A stretch of 64,000 bases of DNA from a bacterium (GCA_019423565.1 JAHZBE010000003.1:1-64000), one strand, 5' to 3'. Numbered from the stretch's first letter, positions 8,590 through 18,880 are shown. Program-made: numbers and translations. The notes: generated by a model from the letters alone, not told the origin.

Positions 8590-9426
8590 ATGATGAAAGA
8601 AAATTTTATAAATAAAGAATTTATAGACGATACTATTTTTTTAGAATATATAAAAGAAGAAATAATAAAAAGAAATTTAAAAAATTATATAGAAAATATT
8701 ATTTTTGATAAAGATGATGAAAATGAATATAGTGTTCAAGATAAAAGGATAACAATTAATTTAGATGATATCTTATTTAAAAGTAGTAATATTATAGAAA
8801 ATATGATTACAAAAAAAGAACAAAATAATGGTATTATTAAAGATATGAACAATGTTAATATTTACAATTTATATGTAATTAATCACGAATTAGAACATGT
8901 TAATCAAATCAAATTTTTATTAGATTCAAAACTTAATAGTAAATACTTAAATTTTAAATATTCATTACTTGTAAAAGATTTATTATTAGTAGATAATATT
9001 TTTACCTTTTTAAATAAAAATACTTATTATAAATATCATGATATTTTCTTTTCTGAATATGATGCTGATATAAATTCATTTATTAATACATTAAATTTTA
9101 TAAATAGTTTAGATATAGATATAATAGAAAAAAATATTCAAAAATTTAATATTTTAATTGCTAAAACATTATTAAAAAGATATAAAAATATAAAGTCTAA
9201 TACTCCATATGAAAATTTTATGAATCTATATCATTCTATTTTTGAATATTTAAAAATAGAATCTAAATATCATATTAAAAATGAAGATTATGACTTTCCT
9301 TCTTCACAAATAGAAAGATTAAAATTAGGCGTAGATATTAGTGAAGATACATATGAATATTTAACATTAGTTTCTAAAAATAAACATAAGACTCTAAATT
9401 TATTTAATGATATTATGAATCTTTAA
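8590..9426 (+). CDS. HExxH-motif protein, putative zinc metallopeptidase
   Basis: 278 residues, rich in Lys, Asn and Ile, with no signal peptide or membrane helix. HELEH at residues 99-103 matches the HExxH zinc site of metallopeptidases, and EYDAD at 157-161 could give a third ligand about 54 residues later. The surrounding sequence matches no family I can name, so activity is an inference from two motifs. ATGATG at the start leaves M1 or M2 open; AGGTGAG precedes them. It is a lone plus-strand gene between typA and the deacetylase gene, whose last four bases overlap its own end. Confidence 0.6.
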   Translation: MMKENFINKEFIDDTIFLEYIKEEIIKRNLKNYIENIIFDKDDENEYSVQDKRITINLDDILFKSSNIIENMITKKEQNNGIIKDMNNVNIYNLYVINHELEHVNQIKFLLDSKLNSKYLNFKYSLLVKDLLLVDNIFTFLNKNTYYKYHDIFFSEYDADINSFINTLNFINSLDIDIIEKNIQKFNILIAKTLLKRYKNIKSNTPYENFMNLYHSIFEYLKIESKYHIKNEDYDFPSSQIERLKLGVDISEDTYEYLTLVSKNKHKTLNLFNDIMNL

Positions 9427-10370
9427 TTATTAACTCTATGATGAACTTCATTTGTATAATCATTTATATTAGAAAATGTATATCCCATATCTAAGGCATC
9501 TTTTATAATACCATCTAAGGCATCTTTAGTAGAAACTTTTATATCATGCATTAAAACCATATTAGTACTATAATTATGGTTTTTTAATGCACTAATAACA
9601 TTATTATATACACCCTCTTTATCTGCTCCTGCAGCATCACCAGAATCTATATTCCAGTCATAATACTTATATCCATCTTCTGTTACTTTTTGTGTAAGTC
9701 TTGTCATAATACCTTTATTAAATCTGCTTATTGTATTACTAGATCCCCCAGGAAAACGAATATATTTACTTTTATAACCAGTTAATTCTTCCACTTTATT
9801 ACTAATAGAATTTAAATCATTAAAATAATTTTCTTCAGACGAATAAATAGTATTGTATCTATGTGTGCATGTATGAAGTCCTAATGTATTACCTTTCTCA
9901 ATTATCTTTTTAGCATATTTATCTAGACTACCAGAACATGTAACAAAAAACGTTGCTTTTACATCGTATTTATCAAGTGTATTCAATATATCTTCTGTAT
10001 AATTTGATGGTCCATCATCAAAAGTTAAATAAATTACTTTGCCTGTTACTTTTTTAGTATAATCTTGATTTTGTTCTTTCGCTTCTCTTTCTTTCTCCGC
10101 TTCTTTCTCATTTATAACTTTTTCTAAAGATTCTTTCTTTTCATTTAACGACTTATAACTATCTTCTAGTTTTTCTCCCCTTTTTGTTTCATTAGCAATT
10201 TCTATTTTTAATTTATTATTTTCTTTTTTTAAATTTTCATATATATTCTTTTGCTTTTCATATACTTTTATTTTGCTATCATATAATTTATAAAAATTAA
10301 ATAAGCAAAATAATAAGAAACAAAATGATATAAAAAGTAATACCAAAATTATTATTTTTTTATTTTTCAT
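9423..10370 (-). CDS. membrane-anchored polysaccharide deacetylase (NodB domain)
   Basis: 315 residues. An N-terminal transmembrane anchor (about 5-27) is followed by a coiled coil (30-100) that holds the catalytic domain away from the membrane, then a NodB homology domain. The motifs are in order: TFDDGPS (metal Asp pair), HTCTH, RFPGGS, DWNIDSGDA and LMHD. The domain removes acetyl groups from N-acetylglucosamine polymers such as peptidoglycan or surface glycan, which often protects against lysozyme. It overlaps by 11 bases the small coiled-coil gene upstream and likely shares its transcript. Its 3' end overlaps the convergent HExxH gene by 4 bases. Confidence 0.9.
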   Translation of the reverse strand: MKNKKIIILVLLFISFCFLLFCLFNFYKLYDSKIKVYEKQKNIYENLKKENNKLKIEIANETKRGEKLEDSYKSLNEKKESLEKVINEKEAEKEREAKEQNQDYTKKVTGKVIYLTFDDGPSNYTEDILNTLDKYDVKATFFVTCSGSLDKYAKKIIEKGNTLGLHTCTHRYNTIYSSEENYFNDLNSISNKVEELTGYKSKYIRFPGGSSNTISRFNKGIMTRLTQKVTEDGYKYYDWNIDSGDAAGADKEGVYNNVISALKNHNYSTNMVLMHDIKVSTKDALDGIIKDALDMGYTFSNINDYTNEVHHRVNN

Positions 10371-10629
10371 AAGTTTTTACCCTATTTTCAAGTTCACCAA
10401 TATATTTATTCATATTGTCTTGTGCTTTTTGCTTACTATCATTTTTTTCTTTTATTTCATTTAATTTATTTGTATTACTTTTTATTTCTTCTTTTGTGCT
10501 TTTTATTTTTGGATTTACATAATCACTTAAAACATCATATTTATTATCACATATTTTAGTTAAAATAAATGTTATTACGCCAAACACTATAAAAGCAACT
10601 ATTAATGATATAGCGATTTTCTTTTTCAT
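10360..10629 (-). CDS. small membrane coiled-coil protein
   Basis: 89 residues: a transmembrane helix at about 5-26 and a charged coiled coil for the rest. The layout mirrors the N-terminus of the overlapping deacetylase, so the two may pair through their coiled coils; this is inference from architecture. The start has GAGGGTG upstream. No named family is recognised. Confidence 0.65.
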   Translation of the reverse strand: MKKKIAISLIVAFIVFGVITFILTKICDNKYDVLSDYVNPKIKSTKEEIKSNTNKLNEIKEKNDSKQKAQDNMNKYIGELENRVKTYEK

Positions 10630-10647
10630 AATTACACCCTCTAATAA

Positions 10648-11328
10648 TTATTCATTTAAATATTTAGTTAATTTACTTGCTACAACTTTATAACCTATCT
10701 TATTAAGATGAAGTCCATCTACTGTATAAATTCTTTTCATATTACCATTTTTATCTGTTAAATTATCATACATATTTATATATGTACATTTATTATTATT
10801 GCATATTTTTTCTATTTTATTATTTAAATCTTTAATATTATCATTTGTTCTTGTTTCTACTATTTCTTTATTTAATGAATTATTAACTGGATAAATTGAC
10901 TCTAAATATATTTTTGTATTACTATTTTTTTCATATATTTTATTAATTATTTCTTCAATATTATTTTTTATTCCATCATTATCAAGTCCACTATAGACTA
11001 AATCATTTGTTCCAATAAGCATAAATACTTTTGTTGGATTATATACAAATACTCTATTTTCCATATTATCTAATATATCTTTTGTCATATTACCTGCAAT
11101 CCCACTATTATATACATTATAATTAGGAAAATATTTATTTAAATCACATCTACTTGTTATAGAATCACCCAAAAATACTATTGATTCTTTATTATAAGTA
11201 TATCTCTCTAATCTTTCTAATCTTGAATTTAATTTTATTATTTCTTGTTCATTAACACATAAAAGTATCCCAACAAGTAACATAAATAAAGCACCTATAA
11301 AAATTACTAACGATTTTAAATTTTTCAT
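10648..11328 (-). CDS. membrane-anchored SGNH/GDSL hydrolase
   Basis: 226 residues with an N-terminal transmembrane anchor (about 7-25). The SGNH blocks are present: FLGDSIT (nucleophile Ser), GIAGN, LIGTNDL and a C-terminal DGLHLN with the Asp-His pair. Family members are esterases or acyl-hydrolases, many acting on O-acetyl groups of surface glycans. That role would suit its place beside a deacetylase and upstream of a glycan region. It is about 40% similar by eye to the next gene's C-terminal half, so it is probably a duplicate. AGGAG precedes the ATG. Confidence 0.85.
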   Translation of the reverse strand: MKNLKSLVIFIGALFMLLVGILLCVNEQEIIKLNSRLERLERYTYNKESIVFLGDSITSRCDLNKYFPNYNVYNSGIAGNMTKDILDNMENRVFVYNPTKVFMLIGTNDLVYSGLDNDGIKNNIEEIINKIYEKNSNTKIYLESIYPVNNSLNKEIVETRTNDNIKDLNNKIEKICNNNKCTYINMYDNLTDKNGNMKRIYTVDGLHLNKIGYKVVASKLTKYLNE

Positions 11329-11365
11329 ATTACCATTTCTCCTACACTATAATAATTATAGCATT

Positions 11366-11398
11366 AAAAAATAAGATTTAAAATATTAAATCTTATTT
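11366..11398 (-). terminator. terminator of the larger SGNH hydrolase gene
   Basis: A 13-bp stem, AAATAAGATTTAA and its complement (11369-11398), has a 4-base loop and is followed on the minus strand by a T-run. The TAA of the gene (11393-11395) is inside the first arm. Confidence 0.8.
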
Positions 11399-12466
11399 AT
11401 GCATATATTTCTTTAATTCTTTTGTTATTACTTCATAGCCTTCACTAGACACATGTAAACCATCCGCTGCATATTCAAGTTTTAAATTGCCATCCTTATC
11501 TTTTAATAGACTATATATATCAATATATGTGCAATTTTTGTTATTACAATATTTTTCTAACTTATCATTTATTTCTACAACTCTTTCATTATCTCTTTTA
11601 CCAACAAGAGGTTTATTAATTTTCTTATCATTTGTATTATTAATTGGATATATAGATTCTAAATATATTTTTGCATTAGGCAAATTTTTATTTAAATCTT
11701 TAACTATACTTTCTATTTTTTCTATAATTTCTTCATTTGATTTATCATGATCTAAATCATTTGTTCCAATAAGTAAAAATATAGTTGATGGATTATATAC
11801 ATAAGCACGTTTCTTTAAATCATTTAAAATATCATCTGTTTGATCTCCACATACTCCACTATTAACTACTTTATAACCTTCATAATATTTTTCTAAATTA
11901 TAATAGTTTGTTATGGAATCACCCAAAAATAAATAATTTGTATACCCTTTTTTGATATTTAATATTTCATTGTTTAATGATTTATTTTTATTTATTGTTT
12001 CTTTATTTAACTCATCCTTACTTATGAGTATTAGACTTAAGATAAAAATTATAGTAATAAAAATAAAATAAATAAGTATATCAATATTATTTTTCATAAT
12101 GATTGATTTTTTAGGTTTATTTTCATTCAAAGCATCATATATATCATCTATATTTTTAAACTCTAAATTAATTTTTTTTCTGTTTTTAGGGAGATACGTA
12201 TTTTTAGAATCGTAAATTAATATAATTCTCTTACAATAATCTGCATATTTCTTATAATCATTTATATTAAAAATTAGTACAACTTCTGCTTTTTCAGATA
12301 ATTCTATTAATTCAAGTTCACTTTCTATATTTGAAATATTAATATTGCTATCTTGATTTTCAAAATATTTAGAATTAATTATAATATTTTTTTCACTTTT
12401 TTTTAATAAGTTAATTACTCTTTTACAAAATGTTTTATTTTTACTATTTAAATCTACAAATATCAT
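11393..12466 (-). CDS. SGNH/GDSL hydrolase with cytoplasmic N-terminal domain and membrane anchor
   Basis: 357 residues from the ATG at 12464-12466. A longer frame opens at a TTG (12481), but GGCAGGTG, the evident ribosome site, lies inside it, so the ATG is preferred. Residues 1-120 form a small alpha/beta-looking domain with no signal peptide, followed by one transmembrane helix (about 128-150). The SGNH domain is outside: LFLGDSIT, GVCGDQ, LIGTNDLD and DGLHVS. The N-terminal domain would then be cytoplasmic; its role is unknown and it is absent from the shorter paralogue downstream. Substrate unknown, plausibly acyl groups on envelope glycans. Confidence 0.83.
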   Translation of the reverse strand: MIFVDLNSKNKTFCKRVINLLKKSEKNIIINSKYFENQDSNINISNIESELELIELSEKAEVVLIFNINDYKKYADYCKRIILIYDSKNTYLPKNRKKINLEFKNIDDIYDALNENKPKKSIIMKNNIDILIYFIFITIIFILSLILISKDELNKETINKNKSLNNEILNIKKGYTNYLFLGDSITNYYNLEKYYEGYKVVNSGVCGDQTDDILNDLKKRAYVYNPSTIFLLIGTNDLDHDKSNEEIIEKIESIVKDLNKNLPNAKIYLESIYPINNTNDKKINKPLVGKRDNERVVEINDKLEKYCNNKNCTYIDIYSLLKDKDGNLKLEYAADGLHVSSEGYEVITKELKKYMHK

Positions 12467-12550
12467 GTTTTCACCTGCCAACAGACTATATCATATCATT
12501 TTGTTGATATTAATTCAATAATTGTTATAAAATTTTACAAATCTTTATAC

Positions 12551-12580
12551 AAAAAAATCAAGTTATATAAAACTTGATTT
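12551..12580 (-). terminator. terminator of the GT2 gene at 12581
   Basis: AAATCAAGTT and AACTTGATTT (12555-12580) with a 6-base loop, followed on the minus strand by a T-run. The stem touches the stop codon at 12581-12583. Confidence 0.75.
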
Positions 12581-13516
12581 TTATTTATTATTTTTTGTAT
12601 TAACTAAGAATAATTCAAATAGTTGTCTATGTTTTTTAGCAACTACTTCTAGTATTATTCCACAAGTAAACATTATAAGTGAAACCATTAACATGAATCC
12701 TGAGAATATTAATGTTGGGAATCTTTCCACTAAACCTGTTTTAAAATAATCATGGAATACTGGGACACCAAATATTACAGATATTATAAGAAATAATAAA
12801 CTTATAAGTCCAAAGAAAATCATTGGCTTATATTCTTTAAATAATCTTGCAATTGTTTTTAAAACTTTAAATCCATCACTATATGTATTAAGTTTTGATA
12901 CCGAGCCTGCTGGTCTATCTCTATACTCTACTGGTAATTCCTCTACATACATGTTTTTATCAAGTGCATGAATAGTCATTTCATTTTCTATTTCAAAACC
13001 TTTTGATAGTACTGGAAATGTTTTTACAAACTCATAACTAAATGCTCTATAACCAGTCATTATATCATTTATATGACCTTTAAATAATGAATTAATAAGC
13101 CATCTAACAAGTCTATTTCCTACATTATGGAATGGTCTTTTATTTTCTGTAAAATATGTTGATGATAATCTATCACCTACTACCATGTCAGCACCCTTAT
13201 TTAATACAAGATCACACATTTCTCTAGCATTTTCTTTAGGATATGTATCATCACCATCAATCATAAGATAACAATCAGCATCTATATCTTTAAACATACT
13301 TCTAATTACATTACCTTTTCCTTGACGATATTCATACTTTACAATTGCTCCTGCTTTTCTTGCTATTTCATCAGTACCATCAGTACTATTATTATCATAA
13401 ACATAAATATCTGCTTCTGGTAATACTTCTTTATAATCTTTTACTACTTTTTCAATTGTTTTTGATTCATTATAACATGGAATCAATACTGCTATTTTTT
13501 TACTATCTTTCTTCAT
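12581..13516 (-). CDS. family 2 glycosyltransferase, polyprenyl-phosphate sugar type
   Basis: 311 residues. An N-terminal GT-A domain of the DPM1/GtrB type (IPCYNESKTI, YDNNSTDGT, metal motif DGDDTYP near 85-90) is followed by two transmembrane helices (about 233-255 and 268-293). Such enzymes move a sugar from a nucleotide donor onto polyprenyl phosphate at the inner membrane face. GT-C enzymes then use the lipid-linked sugar outside. The GT-C-like proteins and the GtrA protein further right fit that scheme. The start has AAGGAG, and a terminator follows the stop. Confidence 0.9.
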   Translation of the reverse strand: MKKDSKKIAVLIPCYNESKTIEKVVKDYKEVLPEADIYVYDNNSTDGTDEIARKAGAIVKYEYRQGKGNVIRSMFKDIDADCYLMIDGDDTYPKENAREMCDLVLNKGADMVVGDRLSSTYFTENKRPFHNVGNRLVRWLINSLFKGHINDIMTGYRAFSYEFVKTFPVLSKGFEIENEMTIHALDKNMYVEELPVEYRDRPAGSVSKLNTYSDGFKVLKTIARLFKEYKPMIFFGLISLLFLIISVIFGVPVFHDYFKTGLVERFPTLIFSGFMLMVSLIMFTCGIILEVVAKKHRQLFELFLVNTKNNK

Positions 13517-13569
13517 TCTTCTACTCCTTAAATATAATCCTTAATAATTATAACATATTATTTATTCAA

Positions 13570-14757
13570 TTACCAATTAATTTTTAAACCCAACCTTTCA
13601 AAATACGAACGATACCATTTTCTAAATTTACAAGAAAAATTTCGCTTATATATAAATTTAAATATTAACTGGCGAATCATTTCAATAATAAGACATACCA
13701 CAAAAATTATAATTGCAACAACAAAAATCATTAGTACCTCTTTCAATTTAAAATTTTTTACATTAAAGCATCCAATTAAACCATACATATTATCACGTAC
13801 ATAAATATTTTCATGAATTAAATAAACACCTAATGTATATTTTGATATTTTATTTATAAATTTATTTTTAAAATCAAGAGTTTCAAAAAATAAAAAATAT
13901 GATATTGTTTGAATAATTAAAATTGGGCTACCAAAACTGTTATAAAAATTAAAAAATATGCTTGATATGTGATTGACTATATCACCATTATTAGGATTAC
14001 TTAATTGTTCTGACATAGTAAAACATAATAGTGAGATAATTGAACATCCTAAAAATAATAATATGTATAGTGTTCTATTTGCTGTATTTGATAATCTTTT
14101 TAAAATGCTACTTTTTGAAATTGGATATAATCTTAAATAAGCACCAATAAAATATAATAATATAAAATTAGCAACTGAATGACCTTCTTTTGTGTAAACA
14201 ACACCATCTAATGTTAATGTTGGAATAATGCTAAACAATATAAATAGTGTTACTATTATTTTTTGAAATGATTTTTTATTACAATTATTAATTACTTTAT
14301 TTAATATAGGCGATATTATATACAAAATTAAATAACAACCTATATACCAATATAAACCATAATCAAGTGGGATTATACTTTTAAATATATCTAATTTTGT
14401 AATTGGATATACAAGTGGGATATTAAAGTAATATGTAATTAATAAAGCTATTATTAAAAAGACAACTTGATAAAACCATACTGCATTATTTATCGAAAAA
14501 AACTTTGTAATTTTCATATTTTTTTTGCATTGAAAATAACCTGTTAAAATTATAAAAGAATTTACATGTACAAGTACAATCGCAATAATAAATTTCAAAA
14601 GCATATAGGTCAAAGCAGACATTTCATATGAATAAATGCTACCTGTTCTAAAAATAATATGGTATATTACTATAAAAAACATAGAAACTATACGCATCAA
14701 TTCAAAATTAGAATTTCTAGTGCACGTAAAATCATTATCAACCTTTTTATTGTTCAT
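13570..14757 (-). CDS. membrane acyltransferase family 3 (OafA/WecH-like)
   Basis: 395 residues with about ten hydrophobic helices. The N-terminus has the family pattern NSNFELMRIVSMFFIVIYHI, with the conserved Arg and His of acyltransferase 3 proteins. These transfer acetyl or other acyl groups to sugars of surface polymers. The C-terminal basic tail suggests the cytoplasmic side. A GGGGG ribosome site lies about 10 bases before the ATG. Specificity cannot be read from the sequence. Loss of acyl groups by the nearby SGNH hydrolases could oppose it, but that is speculation. Confidence 0.87.
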   Translation of the reverse strand: MNNKKVDNDFTCTRNSNFELMRIVSMFFIVIYHIIFRTGSIYSYEMSALTYMLLKFIIAIVLVHVNSFIILTGYFQCKKNMKITKFFSINNAVWFYQVVFLIIALLITYYFNIPLVYPITKLDIFKSIIPLDYGLYWYIGCYLILYIISPILNKVINNCNKKSFQKIIVTLFILFSIIPTLTLDGVVYTKEGHSVANFILLYFIGAYLRLYPISKSSILKRLSNTANRTLYILLFLGCSIISLLCFTMSEQLSNPNNGDIVNHISSIFFNFYNSFGSPILIIQTISYFLFFETLDFKNKFINKISKYTLGVYLIHENIYVRDNMYGLIGCFNVKNFKLKEVLMIFVVAIIIFVVCLIIEMIRQLIFKFIYKRNFSCKFRKWYRSYFERLGLKINW

Positions 14758-14842
14758 AGTATCAAAGCCCCCTACTATACTATATAAACAAATATATCAT
14801 AAGAAAAAATTTTTTTAAAGTAATTTTAAAAAAGTTTTTAAA

Positions 14843-16561
14843 TTATTTTTTGTTTTTTTGAAATGTACTAATAAAGAACAAGAAAGGGAAACTTGTATAT
14901 AGCCAAAATACATAACGTAACATTCCATTAACAGGCGATGCAAGCATTAAAGTTAACCACATTCCTATAACAGGTATATAACATATAAAATATTTTTTAT
15001 TTTTCTTAAAACAAGTAATACCCAATAAAACTGTAAACCAAATAAATAATCCTAAATTCCATTGCAAACTTAAAAATGGTGTATTATAACTATATAAATT
15101 ATTTGTAAATTTATTAATTTTTTCTGGAACTAATGGGTTGCTATATAAATCAATATTATTTTTTGTAACACCAATTTCAACAGCATTATTTTCTAAATTA
15201 GGATACCAATAACCTAATGTTGAAACAAAATATGTTTCAACTGCAACATCAAAATGTTTAACAACTAGATGACTCCATAATTTTAAAAACTCTTTATTAT
15301 TTGTTTCAAAATATTCTTGGTTAAGATTAAGACTAAATTTTATACCATCTGAAACTCTTGGATTATAATCTTTTTTTAAATTTTCTATTGTTATAAATTT
15401 CTCTATTTCTATTTTTTCCTCTTTTGTAAATTTAACATTCTTATATGCCATTCTACCAACTTGTTGAATCGGTATTCCCAAATATTCCCATGATTTACTA
15501 CGTTCAACGCCTAAATGATTATATATAGGGTATTTAATTGTAAAAAAGACAATAAAGACAATCAAAACAGAAGATGCAATGTATTTGAAATGTTTTCTTA
15601 AATATATAATAATAAATGGCACAAAAATTATATACATATAAAGTGCATTATTCCTAAAAAACAAAACTAACAATGATATTATAACAAAAGAAATGTAATG
15701 ATATATCCTCAAATTATCTTGTCTTTCAATTAATGTATAAATATTTATCATAAATAACAAGAAAAATCCTCCAAACAATACATCCTTCCACATTGACAAG
15801 CTAAAAAAAGCATATACTGGTAATAATCCAAATATAATTGACATTATAATTAATATTTTCTTGTTTACTTTATGTTTGTTTAGAAAAACAATAAAATATG
15901 AATATATTCCAGACATTATTATCATTTGAACTAAAGTTGTAAAAGCAGCTTTAATATTTTCACTTTCAGTAAAGGAGCTTGCAATCTTATAACAAAGCTT
16001 TATAAACATTGTATGCATAACAGGATGGTGATCTGTCAATACTTGTATATGTTTAAATTGCTCTATCTGATAAATACTATCAGGAGCAATAAGCCCAGGG
16101 AAACAACTTAAAAAGTATGGAATATTACAAAGTAAAATAATGAGCATAGATCCTACAAATAACTTCTTATTGCTTTTAAAATTACTTTCACTTTCAGTAT
16201 TTAAACTAAACAATTTACTTAAAATAATTGAAATTAATAAACTGAATAAAATATAAAGTCCAATAGTACAATATAATGTTTTAAATGTAAATATTTCATT
16301 AAATACATTTATTTTTGTATAAGTATTTATATAACAAATATTACCTATACTATAAAAAATAGCAAATATTAAACCAATAATTCTACTTTTTTTATCAACA
16401 AGTCTAAAATAATACTTACTAATAATCATATAGATTGGAACTAATAAACAAATAGATAAGATATTAAAATTATTTAATTTTAAATAATTCGATAAAGATA
16501 AATATATAAATATCGACATTATGATATATAAGATTCTATTTTTTAAGTTTAATTTTTTCAT
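14843..16561 (-). CDS. polytopic membrane protein, DUF6020-like, probable GT-C fold
   Basis: 572 residues with about twelve hydrophobic helices. Near residue 150 is FPGLIAPDSIYQ, then HHPVMHT, and further on SMWKDVLFGG and IPIQQVGRMAYK. The acidic residue after the first helices and the HHP motif resemble GT-C glycosyltransferases that use lipid-linked sugars. I believe this is the DUF6020 family but cannot confirm it. It shares all these blocks with the protein at 18893-20608, so the two are paralogues separated by one gene. AGGAG precedes the ATG. Probable role: sugar transfer or modification of a surface glycan outside the membrane. Confidence 0.65.
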   Translation of the reverse strand: MKKLNLKNRILYIIMSIFIYLSLSNYLKLNNFNILSICLLVPIYMIISKYYFRLVDKKSRIIGLIFAIFYSIGNICYINTYTKINVFNEIFTFKTLYCTIGLYILFSLLISIILSKLFSLNTESESNFKSNKKLFVGSMLIILLCNIPYFLSCFPGLIAPDSIYQIEQFKHIQVLTDHHPVMHTMFIKLCYKIASSFTESENIKAAFTTLVQMIIMSGIYSYFIVFLNKHKVNKKILIIMSIIFGLLPVYAFFSLSMWKDVLFGGFFLLFMINIYTLIERQDNLRIYHYISFVIISLLVLFFRNNALYMYIIFVPFIIIYLRKHFKYIASSVLIVFIVFFTIKYPIYNHLGVERSKSWEYLGIPIQQVGRMAYKNVKFTKEEKIEIEKFITIENLKKDYNPRVSDGIKFSLNLNQEYFETNNKEFLKLWSHLVVKHFDVAVETYFVSTLGYWYPNLENNAVEIGVTKNNIDLYSNPLVPEKINKFTNNLYSYNTPFLSLQWNLGLFIWFTVLLGITCFKKNKKYFICYIPVIGMWLTLMLASPVNGMLRYVFWLYTSFPFLFFISTFQKNKK

Positions 16562-16651
16562 ATTTTCACTCCTATATTTTCTAAAAAATTACTCTTCTTG
16601 TATCAAGAATAGCATAAATAACAATATTTTGTCTACATTTTAATAAAATTA

Positions 16652-18880
16652 TTATAGCCAAAATTGTGTCATATAATAAAACTCAAGCCAGAATCTAAGA
16701 TTATTATTTCTAAATGAATCCATTAAACTGACAAAATAGTAAAAATATTGATAAATTAAAGATAATGTTACTGATAAAACAAGAAGTTTAATTAATACGT
16801 TTTTTGGAATCTTATTTGATTTGTTAAGTGATAATACAATTAATACTGCTGAAAAAACAAGAAGCCATGAAAAATCGTTAATATATCTTGCTAAAATGCC
16901 TGCCATTTCTGTATCAACAATAACAATTACAAGTGCACTTACTATCAAAATAATACAAGTATTAAATGTAATTTTACTAGAAAAATATTTTTTTAATTTA
17001 AAAATAAACAAATTTACAATTGTAAAAATGGTAGTTAAAAATATTCCGCCATACATTGATTCATATATTGTTAATCCCAAATAATTAGTGTGTAACTCTG
17101 TTTCAACAATATAAGGAAATACATTTATAGTATTAATTCCATTAAATAAATACATCACAATTCCTAATGGTATTCTATATGGATTGAATCCTCTACTTGT
17201 CATATCATTCGTTGTTAAATTATAATTAGCACCAAAATCAAATGGTGAATCAAATCTAATATAATTATAATGCATTAATAATACTGCAATTATTATATAT
17301 GGAACTATTATACTAATTATATATTTAACCATTTCTTTTTTTGAAATATAATTTTCTTTAAGAACTAAAGTACAAATTGGGATTAACAATAATGACCCAA
17401 GCAATAATTGAGGTCTACATCCTGCAACTAAGGCTAAACATAATCCACCAAAGAAAAATTTGATACACCTATTTTTTTTTGTATTTAAACTTGATAAAAA
17501 GAAATTTAATCCAATATATGTAAACATTAATCCTGATAAAATTGGAAGTGTGTATTGAGATGGCAATTTAATGAAAAATAATAATCCCGTACAATATACT
17601 AAAACAAATGATAATAATAAGAATAAACCAATAGAACATTCTTTAAAATACCTTTTTACAACTTTATCAAGTAATAAAACTAATGATATTGCAGACACCA
17701 GACTTAACAAATATATCAAAAAGCCTGTCTGTAATTCCCTTCCTGTAATTAATTTATATGGTATAAAAAACAATATTGATGGAACTACTCCAAAATATGA
17801 ATAATAATGACCCTTATAAAAAGCACAATCCCATAAAAAATATGTATTATTATCTTTAAACAATTTTTCTCTTGCTTGATAATCATATGGATTATCCATA
17901 GTATTAAGTAACTCTTCTGAATTATTATCATCAGTAAAGTATACTTTTCCTTCAATTAAACTATTTGATATATTATTATATATATTAGTTGAATTATCAT
18001 TATATTTTCTTATTAAATTAAACGATAAAAAACTAAATGATAATATAATTATCAAAAATAAAATAATTAAAACACCTTTTCTTTTTTTTTCATATTTAAT
18101 ATTATAGATTTGAGATTTATGATTAAAAATTAATATAAATGTTAGTACAATAAATACAATTATTATTCGTAGTAAATTTGCATGAATTGGCTGTTTATAA
18201 TTAATAATAATATTATTTATATTAATTATTTGATTGTTCTCAAAAGTAAATTCAAATTTTATCTTTTCGCTTTTACCACTAGTATCAAGAAATAATGTCT
18301 TTGATTGTTCTATTTTATTATGTATCTGTCTACTTTCTGTCTGAAAATACAATTTATTGGCTTTATCAGTAAAAAATGGTATTACATAATATGTATCTAT
18401 ATTTTTACAATTAATATCAAAATATACATTTTTTATTTTTTTATTTATATTTTTTACTTCTATATAACTTCTACTTTTTATAACTTTATATGATCCATCA
18501 TCTTGTTTTTCCAAATTAGTTTCTACATCAAACTTATTTATATTTAATGGTTCATTTTTTATTGAAGTATAACTTCTAAAATTAAATAATGTTAATTCTA
18601 AGAATATAGATATTAAAAACACTATTAATATTTTTAGTATATATCTTTTTTTAAAGGACAAATTTTTAATATTCTTAAAAAAGGAAATAAATAAAATGAT
18701 ATTATTTAATAAGAATATGATTAAAATTTTTGTTGTTGATATACCAATAAATCCTATTACAAATGAAAAAACAATAAATATGATTAATGTTTTTATTAAA
18801 CTTTCTCTTCTCTTCGACACAAAAAAAGAAAAGGAAAAGTTAAAAATCATATTTAGTAATATTAATATAATTTTTTCCAT
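16652..18880 (-). CDS. large polytopic membrane protein, probable GT-C glycosyltransferase
   Basis: 742 residues. Four or more N-terminal helices are followed by an extracytoplasmic soluble segment (about 110-230), then about ten further helices. Near residue 345 is YKGHYYSYFGVVPSILFF, a pattern seen in uncharacterised Firmicutes GT-C-like proteins. It sits between two DUF6020-like paralogues and close to a polyprenyl-phosphate GT2, which suits transfer of lipid-linked sugars on the outer face. The gene follows 18893-20608 after 12 bases, so they share a transcript. GAGGAGG precedes the ATG. No named family is certain. Confidence 0.6.
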   Translation of the reverse strand: MEKIILILLNMIFNFSFSFFVSKRRESLIKTLIIFIVFSFVIGFIGISTTKILIIFLLNNIILFISFFKNIKNLSFKKRYILKILIVFLISIFLELTLFNFRSYTSIKNEPLNINKFDVETNLEKQDDGSYKVIKSRSYIEVKNINKKIKNVYFDINCKNIDTYYVIPFFTDKANKLYFQTESRQIHNKIEQSKTLFLDTSGKSEKIKFEFTFENNQIININNIIINYKQPIHANLLRIIIVFIVLTFILIFNHKSQIYNIKYEKKRKGVLIILFLIIILSFSFLSFNLIRKYNDNSTNIYNNISNSLIEGKVYFTDDNNSEELLNTMDNPYDYQAREKLFKDNNTYFLWDCAFYKGHYYSYFGVVPSILFFIPYKLITGRELQTGFLIYLLSLVSAISLVLLLDKVVKRYFKECSIGLFLLLSFVLVYCTGLLFFIKLPSQYTLPILSGLMFTYIGLNFFLSSLNTKKNRCIKFFFGGLCLALVAGCRPQLLLGSLLLIPICTLVLKENYISKKEMVKYIISIIVPYIIIAVLLMHYNYIRFDSPFDFGANYNLTTNDMTSRGFNPYRIPLGIVMYLFNGINTINVFPYIVETELHTNYLGLTIYESMYGGIFLTTIFTIVNLFIFKLKKYFSSKITFNTCIILIVSALVIVIVDTEMAGILARYINDFSWLLVFSAVLIVLSLNKSNKIPKNVLIKLLVLSVTLSLIYQYFYYFVSLMDSFRNNNLRFWLEFYYMTQFWL

